Source: Tubiluchus corallicola | Taxonomy: Eukaryota > Priapulida > Priapulimorpha > Priapulimorphida > Tubiluchidae | DNA: 64,000 bases | Direction of reading: 5' to 3' | Assembly (NCBI GenBank): GCA_030141605.1 | Contig: JAQGDQ010002370.1 | Coordinates: 587,167-651,166, forward strand | Shown here: positions 24,604-37,070 of the stretch, one piece after another | How positions within the stretch are numbered: position 1 is the first letter of the stretch | Layout: every line of letters starts with the position of its first letter | The notes under the pieces: model-generated | Seen by the model: only the letters and a program-made list of their open reading frames with translations | What the model was told of the DNA's origin: nothing | Database searches by the model: none | Position numbers and translations under genes: made by a program

Positions 24604-26174
24604 ATAACTTCAAAAGAAATTTCAAAAGTGAAATCTTTTCTAATTATACAGAATAAATCAATTTGATTAATTACACTGCTGTCCCTGTCGGAATCCATTG
24701 TGTTGCTATGTCAATTTTTACATTTCTATAGTTCATGTTACTTCATACAGATACCATCACACCTTTCTTCTTCTTTCTATTCTCTATTAACCTTTCCTTC
24801 TACTCCTTTAGTGCTCTTTTCTATTACACTCAGTCCACATTCATTTGGGGTACTCCAAACAAGTAATTACTTCTTGAGTACCCCACGAGTAATTTGCGGC
24901 TTGGCATCTTGTGCACATAATAATAAATATATTATTAAATACTTTTATGTACAATGCTGTAATAATCATTGTGGATATATTAAATAAATAAATAAAAAAC
25001 ACTGACCCTGGCCATGTGTTTTAACTACACTGAGATAGAGAAGAAACCTCGAACACATACTCTGTGATAAGGGAACTTGAAAAAATGTGCAGGTATAAAA
25101 ACTATTGTCAAACCGAATAGAGAGCATATTGTATTTTGGTTTGTTACTTCTTGTATGTTGGCAACTTGGGAATTGATTTAAGCTATTTACATTTGAACAG
25201 AATCACTGGTTCACATCCAGAGGGCAAACCCAGAAGACACGCCCAGAGGACGCACGCAGAGGACAAGCCCAGAAGACACGTCCATGCAGAAGGACGGGGT
25301 CGAATCTACATGGTTGATAAAAGAATTGGCTGCAATTGGATCACGAAAGTTTTGTCAAGTGACAGTGGGCACAGGATGATTGCATATTTGGTCATACATG
25401 TATCAGTTATTAATTAACAGCTTCCGCCATCAGTAATTTTGTGTAGCGAATTATTTCATTTTTTAAAGGCACAAGTTTTTTTAGTTTTTAAATGCATAAG
25501 TTTTTTTTTAGAAAAGTCGCAGACTGGTGTTAGTCAGTAGTGCTTGATTTACTGTCATGCCTTGTTTAGACTGTGCCATATAAGAGAGGCCCTGCATGGG
25601 AAAACGAAATTTATTTTTCATTTGCCTTCCTCGCACCACAGAGGTGTCTGAAAAAACAGATATGACGTCACCGGCGGCCAGGGCATGACAGGAGTGCAGA
25701 CAACAACATCATTTCCTGCAAAATTGACAGATTAGTTCTTTCGTTTTAGCATAAATAAAAGCAGCAAGTGTATTATTTTTCCACGTCTCAACATTTTTCA
25801 CTAGCTAATCGTTACAATGTTGAATCAAAAAGAGTTTGTACCAAACTGGAGCTCTCTTATATCCAGATCTTATATCTCTTATTTCCCAGTCTAAGGACAC
25901 ACATGTCAAAATACTTAGCTTGGAAAAAGAAGTAAATTAAAAACCACTGACTAGCAACTGACTCTCACTTTTTTTAAAAATAGAACTTTACACGTTTTAG
26001 GTGGAAAATGTACTATAAAAATATAAGATTATGAATTAACTAAAAAAACAAGATTAGGATTGCTGATTAAAGAAAAATAAAATTATTAAAATGAATGATA
26101 CATAGTTTGACCAAATGTGCTCTGCTTCACCCACTGTAGCTACTAGCTTGAGGTACTAGTCGAAACACTCGGGA
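24604..26174. other. intergenic DNA without recognised gene
   Basis: Contains a TAAA-rich run near 24978-25000 that could be a LINE-type tail, and a short imperfect repeat of CCAGAAGACACG near 25230-25290. CRE-like TGACGTCA occurs at 25663. Nothing else is supported. Confidence 0.4.
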
Positions 26175-26558
26175 TTCCAATAAGCCTTTTCACTTTTCCA
26201 GCGATTGATGATGATCGTGAAAAGTCACAGGTTGCCATACAAAGCATTTTTGTGTACTTCACAACGCCTCGCAGCCGTTGCTGTTGAAATAGTAATAGTT
26301 TTAAGCTTGCCTAATTTATTTTTGTTGTTCCCAAGCAAAATCTTGCTAGTAAATCACTCTATGCGCAGACTAATGCATAGTTAAGTAAAGTCCATGTAAA
26401 ACAACGGAAGTTACTTAACTAATCCAGCAGACGGCTTTGCTTTACCCCCACGTCTCGTGACGGTTGCAGTTAAGACGCGTTGCTGTGGTATATTTAACCT
26501 TTGACCTTCTCACGATCATCATCAATCGCTGGAGCTGTGGAAAGGCTCATTCTTGAAT
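26175..26558. mobile_element. imperfect inverted repeat (MITE-like)
   Basis: Arms around 26180-26235 and 26500-26558 are reverse complements. The best core is CGATTGATGATGATCGTGA (26202-26220) against TCACGATCATCATCAATCG (26510-26528). Outer parts (AAGCCTTTTCAC versus GGAAAGGCT) also pair. No coding content between the arms. Confidence 0.6.
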
Positions 26559-26877
26559 TCAAAATTAGAACTAAGAGCAGGATTCTTTAGGAAAAAACTC
26601 ACATTCTTTAAGGAAAAAAACTCAAACAGAACAGGTATCGTAGATCATTGTCACAGAAGTTTCAGATGGAGATGCCGGGGAGTCTATAATTTGTTTTGTT
26701 GAGTAAGATTATCACTAAATTCCAAGCAAGGACTTAGAAGTTGTTTTTACATTTTAAAATTCACCAAATTAATGATTAAGAGCACTTTTTTTATGCAAAC
26801 ATTTGCAAGCTCTCTGCAGGAATTTCTGCATTATTTCTTAAAGAATCCTGCTCTTGGTTCAGATTTTGAATTCAAGA
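26551..26877. mobile_element. second inverted repeat sharing its left arm with the end of the previous one
   Basis: The left arm at 26551-26599 (TTGAATTCAAAATTAGAACT, AGAGCAGGATTCTTTA) is inverted at 26831-26877 (TAAAGAATCCTGCTCT, TTTTGAATTCAAGA). About 230 bp of AT-rich sequence separates them. With the adjacent element this makes two chained hairpins. Confidence 0.6.
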
Positions 26878-27054
26878 AGAACTGGCTTCTGCTTCGAAAT
26901 TTCTTAAACTGTGGAATACTGTTTTATTTTATAACATTTTAAATTTTAAACACAAATTATAATTGCAAGTTTTTTGTGTCTCTTTCACGCTGAAATAAAT
27001 AGTAATTAATCAAAAGATCTGATGAATTTCTAGTGTTTTGACTAGTACCAAACT

Positions 27055-27480
27055 ACAAGAGGGAGGAAGTAATTGTGAGTGAGAGAGTTTGAGGGAGAGC
27101 AAGTGAGGGAGAGAGGGGGAGGAGTCTGAAGGGGTGTGGGAGTGTGATTAGAGGGCGAGTGGGATGAGGATGTGGGAGGGGGCGTGGGTGTGGGAGGGGG
27201 CGTGGGTGTGGGTGTGGGGAGGGTGAGTGGTAGTGGGAAGGGGATGGAGTGGGTGTGGGGGGCGTGGGTGTGGGAGGGGGCGTGGGTGTGGGAGAGGGTG
27301 TGGGTGTGGGAGTGGGAAGGGGATGGAGTGGGGGTAGGGGGTGTAGGAGGGCGAGGGAGGGAGTGAGAGAGAGAAGGGGGAGAGGGAGTAGGAGGGCAAG
27401 TGAGCAAGTGTCAGAGAAAGTAAGGGAATGGGATTGGGTGCAGGAATGAGTGAGTGTGTGAGAGAGACAAGGATGAGAGG
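27055..27480 (+). repeat. G-rich minisatellite (GGGTGTGGGAGGGGGCGT type)
   Basis: Irregular tandem copies of GGGTGTGGGAGGGGGCGTG occupy the core (about 27170-27345), flanked by GAGGGAGAGA-type repeats. The plus strand is almost free of C and has many runs of three or more G, so G-quadruplexes are possible. Long open frames on both strands follow from composition and are not genes. Confidence 0.85.
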
Positions 27481-28314
27481 GATGTGTTTAGCAGTAATGA
27501 AATGTATACTCTGCATCACTGCTGAATGCATCCCTGTCATCCTGTGTTGTTTTTACAGAAAAAAAGCAGCAGATCCGATGTACAGATGCTCTGCCTTCCA
27601 CAGTAACTGTTTCATGTCATTTTCATAGAAGATCTACCAAGTGCTATCGATTCTGCCAGAGAAAATGCAGCGGGACTTTTCGTTGTGAATGTTCTTTGCA
27701 TTAATATTCTTTGCAACCTTGTACTTTTTTTTTAGCTCTACCTAATCATTTTTACGCATTTTTTCACTGTACTCATTCATGATTGTGTAAATTTGTGTTG
27801 ATATTTCTGCATTCACATTTACCACAGTTATTATTACCACAATTTTTTCACATTTAATTAATACACATTGTTTATCCACTTTTTGCTCTAAATGTCTTGT
27901 GTTTTTTCATTTCTGATTTATATATTATTTCATTGATTCGTATTCTAAATTTCCAAATAAACTATTTTTTGTTAAACACATAGTTTTAGCTAAATGTATA
28001 ATTACACAATAAACAATTTTCAAGCAGTTTTCTAGAACAAACAGTTTGTAGGTCAAAGGTTAAGCAACAATCCACGCAAAATGAGGTACATAACTGTACT
28101 GCATTTGGTGTACATCTGCTTCAAACACAAACGTCCCAGGTCCGAGTCTTCGTATCAATTTAAATTTTGCTACTTGATTTGTATTCCTATATTTTCTGAA
28201 ATACGTATGGTATGCTTATCATAAATTTATAAGGGTAGGTACAGTAAGTACAAAGGATTACGTATTACAAAGATCTCAACACCACCACCACTTTCCTCAG
28301 CAAATTAGCTCTAT
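27481..28314. other. intergenic DNA without recognised gene
   Basis: AT-rich and featureless apart from short T and A runs; no exon signals with coherent coding were seen. Confidence 0.4.
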
Positions 28315-28436
28315 CTTCAAACTTTTATTTCAAACTTTTTAATTCAAACTTTTTTTCAAACTTTTATTTGAAACTTTTTAATTTAAACTTTTATTTCAAA
28401 CTTTTATTTCAAACTTTTTATTTCAAACTTTTTTAT
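28315..28436 (+). repeat. TTTCAAACTTTTTA minisatellite
   Basis: About eight imperfect copies of a 13-16-bp unit centred on TTTCAAACTTTT, varying in T-run length and in A/T substitutions. Confidence 0.85.
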
Positions 28437-28655
28437 GACAACCGGATGGTTCTGATTTAGAAAAATGAAATTAATAACTAGGCTTATAAATAAAAATTTT
28501 ATCAGCTACTAATTCTATAACAAAAACGGCAAAACAAATTTCACATAAACTTAAATTCAAGTTTTTTAATATTTATTTACTTTGATTGGATCAGAGAAAA
28601 TGTATTAGTTAATTGTACGTGCAACTGGGCTACTAAAAAAACTAAATAAAAGTTA

Positions 28656-29282
<627 letters not shown>

Positions 29283-29448
29283 ACTGCCAATATGGCTTTT
29301 CAACGATCTTTTTAGAGTATCACTTTATTTACATAAAAATTTGCTTAAAACTTGAATTCAGCTAACACTTATTTTTAACAATTTAAAATTAACAAATTAA
29401 CTGACTTGAGAAAAGAACTTTCCAATTGTTCTTCAAGATTAGATTCAG

Positions 29449-29467
29449 ATCTTACTTACTTACTTAC

Positions 29468-29530
<63 letters not shown>

Positions 29531-29556
29531 TACTTACTTACTTACTTGCTTACTTA

Positions 29557-29590
<34 letters not shown>

Positions 29591-29632
29591 TACTTACTTA
29601 CTTTCTTTCTTTCTTTTACTTACTTACATATC
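29449..29632 (+). repeat. (TTAC)n microsatellite with a TTGC variant block
   Basis: A tetranucleotide array with two 1-base phase slips, a block of about seven TTGC units near 29545-29582 and a TTTC block near 29600. The Leu/Thr/Tyr frames across it are not genes. It lies about 170 bp after the AC tract. Confidence 0.95.
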
Positions 29633-29639
29633 TAATTCC

Positions 29640-31077
29640 GCCTAACTTTCCTAGTCGCGCTTACTAGGGGGAGATAAGACGTCTAAATGAATTGGATATA
29701 GATATTTCCGCTGGCTTAAACCACACTTAAGACAGCGAAACAGTCGTGAGAGCAGTACATGAATTCGTGCCCAGATACTTAAATCAGTCAGATCGAATCA
29801 AATTTATTTTTATAAATATGTAAGCTTATAAAATACGTGATAATACATTAAAACCATAATGATTTGCACTATGTCATTTTTGTCAGTACATTGTTGATGA
29901 ATCCTCGCAGACTTGGTCAGGTCAGCAGATATTACAGTAGTTAAGCAGCCCAATCATATTGAATCATTTTTCCCTTTCCTTTACTAATGTAGGCGTGTAA
30001 CTCTTTTGCATTTGTTTTAATTGTTTTACATTTTTATGAATTTTGTTTACAAATAATTTTACTTGCTAACATGCAGCTGACATGGACTGTTCTCCTGATT
30101 TTTACCCTAGCTACTTGTTGGGAAACATCCACACAACGTTATTCTACCCATAATGTAGTCACAAATGAGTTTATAAATGAAGGAAATAATTAATATGCAC
30201 TTCCGCATTTGTAGGTATTGTAAAGAACAAAATAATAGAGCTTATATCTTGTAGACATGGCCACAAGTTTTGCACACAAAATTATTACCCACCAAGGCAA
30301 TTACTGTCGCAAACGACGAAGATGTTAAAGAACCTGTTGGTACGTCATCAAGAAATTGTTGCCTGGCTGCTCCTTTTAAATTAAAATCAACATTTTAACT
30401 CCGTTAGTTATCATTTTGAGAGAGGACTTACAAGTACATATGCCTGTACCCGCTCTGTATCTTATGGGGGGGGGGGCAACGGTTATCTTTGACATCTACT
30501 TGTTTCTTCATTATAATTTAACTTGCAAGCAACAAGTTGGCTCATTCTGGTGATATTATAAGAATTATTGTTAGGTCCAAAGTTTTTTCTGCATCATAAA
30601 TCTTTCTATACTTTCCCTGTTCAAACTTGTACGATAGTGCACGGGTAATATCCACATATTGGGGCCCTACATGAAGCTTAAAATATATACATGCATAGTG
30701 CCGCCAGTGACGAATAGGTCAATGTGAGTTCAATTCTGGCTTAACTGTTACATTTTAGTGCATGAAGGCTACAACTACTATTATTAAAGCTGGACGTTGG
30801 ATCTTACTAGTCTATGTTTATATCTAAAGTGCAAATGGCCTTGATTCATGTTTTAGCGCAAAAGTACAGCTTACTTTATCAATATAGTACCATGGCTATG
30901 GCAAATATTTGTTGGTATATGTGTGCAGCGATATCACAAACATATCTCAGTGTATAATATTTATTTAGTGGCTTAATGTCTCACTGTAATTCTGAAAACT
31001 GCTGTTATAAACATCAGTAGCAGCTAGCAAGTAAGAATAATTTTCAAACGTATGAAAAGAACAACAGTCAAGTAAAT
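29640..31077. other. intergenic DNA and 5' flank of the second C45 gene
   Basis: No exon recognised. A G homopolymer near 30466 is the only striking feature. The immediate upstream flank of the ATG at 31078 lacks an obvious TATA box. Confidence 0.4.
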
Positions 31078-34000
31078 ATGGAGGAAGCTCGTTCTTTGCC
31101 TGCACTTCATGTGTCTGGAAACTATTATTCAGTGGGATATGCTATTGTAAGTTACCTTTTTATATTAAGGTTATAGACTGTGTGTAGTGTTTTGTCACTA
31201 ATAAGATGCTGTGTAGTACATATTTGAATGCAGCAACTTCGAATTGGTTTTTCATTTTTAAGTCCCCTAACTTCCCGAGTTTGCAAGTCTGGGCACCTTG
31301 TGTCAGCCGTTGTCTGTCAACAATCTGAGTTTAAGCCAGTCAGGCCTGAATCACTAGGAGGTAGCCTTGAGATTTTTTGTGTGGAAACACTTTGGGGCAA
31401 AATAATGATCAATGTCAAAGGTCACCGCGAGAGTATATCAAGAGTAGGGATAAACAGGTCGAAATCTCAATAGCTGCACAGCAATTGGATGTTGCAGGTC
31501 AGCTCAGTGCAAGGAATTAAAATAAATTGCCACCTACTGACAACTCAACATCGACAAAAAATATTTATGCCCTCCCCAGGGAAGAGAGAGGGCAGATCCA
31601 AGATTCGAGCAATTGCAACTATAGTGTTATAAAGGTAGGTTTTAGCTGCACGTGCAGACAGTAGATGAACGACGACAACGTTTGGGAAATGGTGGGCAAT
31701 GACTCTGGAGTCAAAGGCCGGATAATGTGGCCGAATATTAGGCCAGTAATTGCTTGACAAAATTTGAAAGTGAAAAGCATCTGACCTTGTTTGACCTGGC
31801 GAAGTCCTATCAAATGAAAATTTGTGAATCAAATTTGCCAAAATGAATGACTTGTATATTGTGTAAATGTCAAAGATTTTCAAGGTATCAAGCACAAGAG
31901 TCTGGGAAGGTGGACTTACTGCATCATTGATACTCTGGGTAGCTTTTTCTTTATTCATTCTGTGAAATTATTATTTTAATTGTAAAAACATGTTTTTCTT
32001 GCAGGGAAAGACTTTCAGGCAGCAAATTCAGGAATATTTTGAAACTAACACTGACATAAAAGATGCCATAATCCCATTCTGTAATACAGATGAGGGAAAA
32101 AAGGTATACACTTATTTTATTTTTAAATTTTATGAAATTAGATGTGTCACTAAATTAAGTCTAAATCAGATACAGGTTTGTATTTTTGTGCATAATATAC
32201 AATTTAGCTTTTATGATTCATTTGATAATGGGGCTACAGTACATTTTGTTAACATTATTATTAATAATGTAAAAGGCCTTAGTACATAAGTTAGTTGAAC
32301 TATTGTTGTCATTGATATTTTGTCGGGTACATATTATAGTTGTGACATAAGAATAAACCTATAGTCTAGTTTTTGCAGTAAAATTCAAATTAATTTTTAG
32401 TTTTAACACTTCAAATGTCCAAAATCAAAGTCGCTGGCAACCGAAGGACTTGGTTGTCGGGACCCTATAGCTGTATACATCAATATTAATTAATGTAAGC
32501 AAATAAAAGGATTTGCAGTCATTCAATTTTTTTAAAAGCATAATGCATGAGTAAATTCCTCCCAGATACATTGAACAGATTTTCAAGTTTCCATAACTTT
32601 ATACTTCACAGATTTATGAAGAATTTTTGGTCACCACGCAAGACTCATTTCCTCAGTATGTGACAGAATTGCAAGGGATAGCAGACGGAAGCAGTTGTTC
32701 ATTTGAAAAAGTAATTATTCAAATGTGCATGTGTAAAAAATGGCGTGCATAGAAATACATAAATGGCACATTTGCACTCTCCAACAAGAAATCATAAAAT
32801 ACATGCATGGTTTTGAATGTATAGCCTTGATGCTGTGGCATCATTAATAATGGCATATAGCAATAGAATTTATTTTTTTTATTGCTGGCTTGCTGCAGGG
32901 ACTACCATAAATGCTCTCTTGACCACTCTTAGAAGTCGCTTGCGTATTTTTACTTTTACTTTTACTTTTACTATAATGCTTTGTCTTTGTGTACTTTTAT
33001 GTTGGAACTAGTAATCGTTTGCTACAGAATTTTAAATGTAATAGCGATAATTTTAGGCATGTAATAATGTGCCAAGCTTAGCTTTTGCCGAAACATATCT
33101 TGTATTTCAGAAGGACATGCATTCAGATTTACTAGAAAATCACTCATTAATAACGCTGTCAGGTATTTCCCAGATTTCCATTTTTTAGTTGTTTATGAAT
33201 ACCATATCACAAGAACTGATTGCTATGGGCATACTGGATTCTGACAGATTTCGCAAAACCTGCAGTGAAGTTGACAGAGGATCGATCGGTTGTACAGATA
33301 TTTTTTTGAATAATCCTGAAGAGGTATTTTTTATGTACAATCTCTCTGTGTTGGTGTTCCTTCATCATTCTAGTGGTACTTTGCTTTTGATATATTTGAT
33401 CTTGTGCACACATTATGTAATGAAGAGTTACATATGTGGCATAACACACCACACACAGATTTTTCTGAAAAAATGACCATTATTGTAAAACTTGTTAAGC
33501 AGATTCTTATCTGTTAAACAGACAATTTTTACAAGACGTACGACCGTGGATATTTTCTGAGAAAATTTTATTGCTTGTTGTAAGGAGCAAAGTGCTCAGT
33601 AACAGCTAGGTTGGTTTAATGTCTGTGATTATTTTAAAAATGAATATTACCATAAAGAGTTGCTTTGCTAAGTTGCTCTTTCATCTGTACTGATCAATGT
33701 ATGTTTGGAAGAGGAATCCGGAAAACATTCATAAACAGTGTTAAGAAGCATTATACACCACTGCTATTTTTCTCCACAATACGAGTTTTTATGTACACTG
33801 GTATTCATCGTATTTCCTGGAATTGCAAAAATATTTATGCTATGCATTTGTATAATATTGCAAGATAAATGCTTAGAAAAAGCTAGTACACATTTGTGTC
33901 TAATATATTAGAGTAGCCTTAATATATCGTTGTATCGTTATAAACTAATTTTGTTTGTATATCATTTTCTAGTTTGCACTTGGACATAATGAGGACTATT

Positions 34001-36750
34001 TCTTGTGTCTGGAACACTCATATGGGATGATAACAGCTCATATAATCAGTGATGAGCCAATGGGCAAACATGGTGTCCTAGAAGAAGACTGGACTGCCAT
34101 TTCATTTTTTGGTTTCACACCTGGATACAGCATTGGCTTCAACAAACATGGAGTCATCTATACTCTAAATGATGTAATACCAAATGGATGTCGACGAGGA
34201 AAACTACGTAAGGATATAACAAAAAAGATAATTTTCTGGGTTTGCACACCCATTTGCACTTGGTTGTGAGATTCGTGTCTAAACAAACAGTTCAAAGCTC
34301 ATACGATCCCAGTGTTATTTACAATTAAAGGGCCATTGTTCATGATGGTTGTAGTCCCTAATTTTCAATAGCAATGTGGTTGCAAACAGAATTCTCATGT
34401 TATAATAAGGGAGTTTCATTTGAAACCTGGCACTGAAAAGTTAAGTCAAAGCTTTTATACAGTAGGTCGGCATCAGTTTCTTTCTATTTACTAGGGGAGC
34501 TCTACATGTATATTAGTACATTAATTTTATATTAAATGAGCTAGGAATAAGTTTTGCAAGGATGCTTTTTAATATATAATTACAATAATAAAATCTCCTT
34601 TGTGGAAAATGGAATATATTATTGTTAGATTGTAATGCGTTAAAAAATTGTATGGTTTTATTTTTTAGCTGTGCCGATAATGGTCAGGGCAATATTAGCA
34701 GCTCGTTCCAAGGCAGAAGTGGAAGATGTGTTACGAGATGAAGGTTGTGGGATAGCGTCTGGCATCAGGTAACAGGATTTTATTAAAACCATTAGCTTCC
34801 TACACTATTTTAGCCACTCAAGTTTGCCTGTTTGCTCTTTATGTATGGCCAAATGACTGACTTCAATGAAATTTTGCATGAATAATACTAGGGCCACTGG
34901 GACAGACATAGGGGGAGGGGGTCAATTTTCGCACACTTCAGTATTACTGTATTTCAAAGGAAAAATTCTTTCAATGGCATGGTAACTCAAATATTGTATT
35001 ATAGTAACACAATAATCAAGAGAAAGGTGTCATGCCGCTCTGCCTAAAATAAATTTAAAGATAAATTTAACGCAAAAAAGCCTCATTTTAAAATTTTCTG
35101 CAGACTGCCTGCAAAGAGAGAGATAAAGAGAAGTGAGGATGCAAGCAAACCGAGCAACATTGTAAAAGTGAGCTTTGCTCGCCAGTTTTTGTTTATTAAT
35201 AATCATAATACAATTCAGAGCTGCTCAACACTTTCATACTGAATAGCTTCAGTCTTGTTCCTTGTCATAGTCTTCATACATGTAATCTTTTCCTTATTTT
35301 AAGTTTGTGACATTTACTGCTCACTCACATACAATGTTGAAAAATTAATGTTACCAAACTGAATCAGGTATCTTTACAATATGCCAGCTTAATAAGAAAA
35401 CCTGCCAAACTTAAAACAGTATTGCAAGCGCTGTAGAATTTTGTTAAAATTGGCATGGTGTGATATAGTGTCTGACAGCATGCGATTTTTTTGCTTGTAG
35501 CGTAAATTTAATGCAACCTTCAGAAAAAATGATATCTAACTACGAAGTTGCATATCCGCAGTATGATGAAACAGCCTCAAGATTAGACGTCTGTGTGATG
35601 AAAGAAAAAGATCACTGCATGACAGTACCAACAAGATACCATGTCAACATGTATGCATTAAATATATTATTCATTCAACTGATTCGTTACAAATGATTAA
35701 AATCACGATTGGATAATAATGTGCAGCAACACAGAAAAATATTGATGTTGATGTACTAAAGGTGGTACATAGTACTTAAAGACTGAATGCAATCAGTGTT
35801 AACTTTCCAGATACCACAGAATAAATGCAGGCTGTGATGTACCAAGTCTTGTTGCATCATCAAAGCATAGAGAGGCAGTGATTCGGAAAGCGCCTCCAAT
35901 AAAAACAATTAGTGAGATTATGGAATTGTTAAGTGACTCTTCCGACGAAAAATTTCCGATTTTCCGTTCAGAAAGAGTTCATCCAATGAAAAGCATTACT
36001 TTATTTACAGGTAAGTTTGTAACCTGAAATGGCTCTTCGCATTCATTAATCTGCTAGTTTAACTCGGGGTTCAATTATGCAAGAGTGCGCTGTGCTAGTG
36101 TACATTTGTGACATTGTAGTAAACAGTCTTCTTTATTTACAAGTGGTTACCAGAGTGTTATTCTCAATGACCAGATTTCTCCATTCACCATGTCAATGAA
36201 GGTGTTAAATAATGACCAAAGTTGGTTTCCCAGACTCTCTGCTTTTACTTTATCAAGTGATATATTTATGACAATAATTTATTTGCATATAGCCATGTAT
36301 GCTAAAAATTCTAATTCATTAGTATCGTATCATGCCCATTCTGTTCAAGGCGGTCAGTTAAGTGCTAGTTATCTACGGTGCTGAAATCTTCTCTGAGACT
36401 GGGAATTACTGCTAGATTTAACACTAGAAAAACCGAACTGACCTCCTTTTCCTGATCAAGATACAGACTTAGTTGATGATTTTGGGAATTGCTGATTCAA
36501 CCCTTATTTAAATTAAAAGAACCAACTCGACGATGTTGCTATTCTCAAAAATACTTGATACATAATGTGTTTCTAATTTTTTATATTTTAAGTACTGGAA
36601 ACTCGAAATTTTGAAAACAGATCTGATAAAGATTTTTACTGTCTTTTTTCAGCTATCTTCGACTTGAACAAATACACATGCTCTTTATACCTGGACAGGT
36701 GTTCTACAAGCAGTGGACCATTAGCAGTGTTTAACTTGCCACGTAGTTAA
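31078..36750 (+). CDS. peptidase C45 / tan-like Ntn-hydrolase, copy 2 (nine exons, about 394 aa)
   Basis: Exons: 31078-31146, 32005-32103, 32612-32710, 33189-33323, 33973-34207, 34669-34768, 35501-35650, 35811-36010, 36653-36750. All junctions are GT-AG and all phases agree with copy 1 at 1233-12662. The predicted nucleophile is Cys124 in GSIGCTD; cleavage before it would give a pro-peptide of about 123 residues and a mature chain of about 270, as expected for C45 enzymes. GHNEDY (exon 5), the PGYSIGFNKHGVIYTL core and VHPMKSIT (exon 8) are the other conserved blocks. The product probably hydrolyses or transfers acyl/amide groups on small molecules; the substrate is unknown. No signal peptide is evident. 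The C-terminal exon is single. It ends only about 320 bp from the stop of the convergent NSE3 gene. Confidence 0.88.
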
Positions 36751-36792
36751 CATCTGAAATAACACCTAACAAATACTTGTAGTATACAAAGG

Positions 36793-36798
36793 TTTATT
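36793..36798 (-). promoter_or_regulatory. polyadenylation signal of the NSE3 gene
   Basis: TTTATT on the plus strand is AATAAA on the minus strand, about 270 bases after the NSE3 stop codon and 43 bases past the stop codon of the convergent C45 gene. Use of this site would make the 3' UTRs of the two genes overlap. Confidence 0.5.
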
Positions 36799-37070
36799 TG
36801 GAATACAGTCAATGGTTATAGAGTATCTGTACAAAAAAAACTATTCTCAAATTAAAACCCTCATCACTTACAGCTGTTTGTAATGCTTTGTAATCATTTA
36901 TGTTATTTCTGCTGAACTTTACACTATCATAAGCCTTCACACTATTACTAGCATAAACATTTTCTTGAAGTCACACCGAGTTGAGCAATTATGAACAATA
37001 ATGATTCAGACCACAATAGCAACTACCAAAATTACTAAAATTAGATCATCATATTATGCTTTTATGCCGT

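Noticed and set aside
27042-27540. Gly/Val-rich and Pro/Ser/His-rich frames on both strands
   Set aside because: Composition artefacts of the G-rich minisatellite; no conserved domain or splice context.
29449-29632. Interstitial telomere repeat
   Set aside because: The unit is TTAC/TTGC, not TTAGGG or a known telomere variant; it is a simple tetranucleotide microsatellite.
31545-31958. 137-codon minus-strand frame in intron 1 of the second C45 gene
   Set aside because: A short piece faintly resembles LINE tails, but there is no motif and the second half matches nothing; not enough to call.
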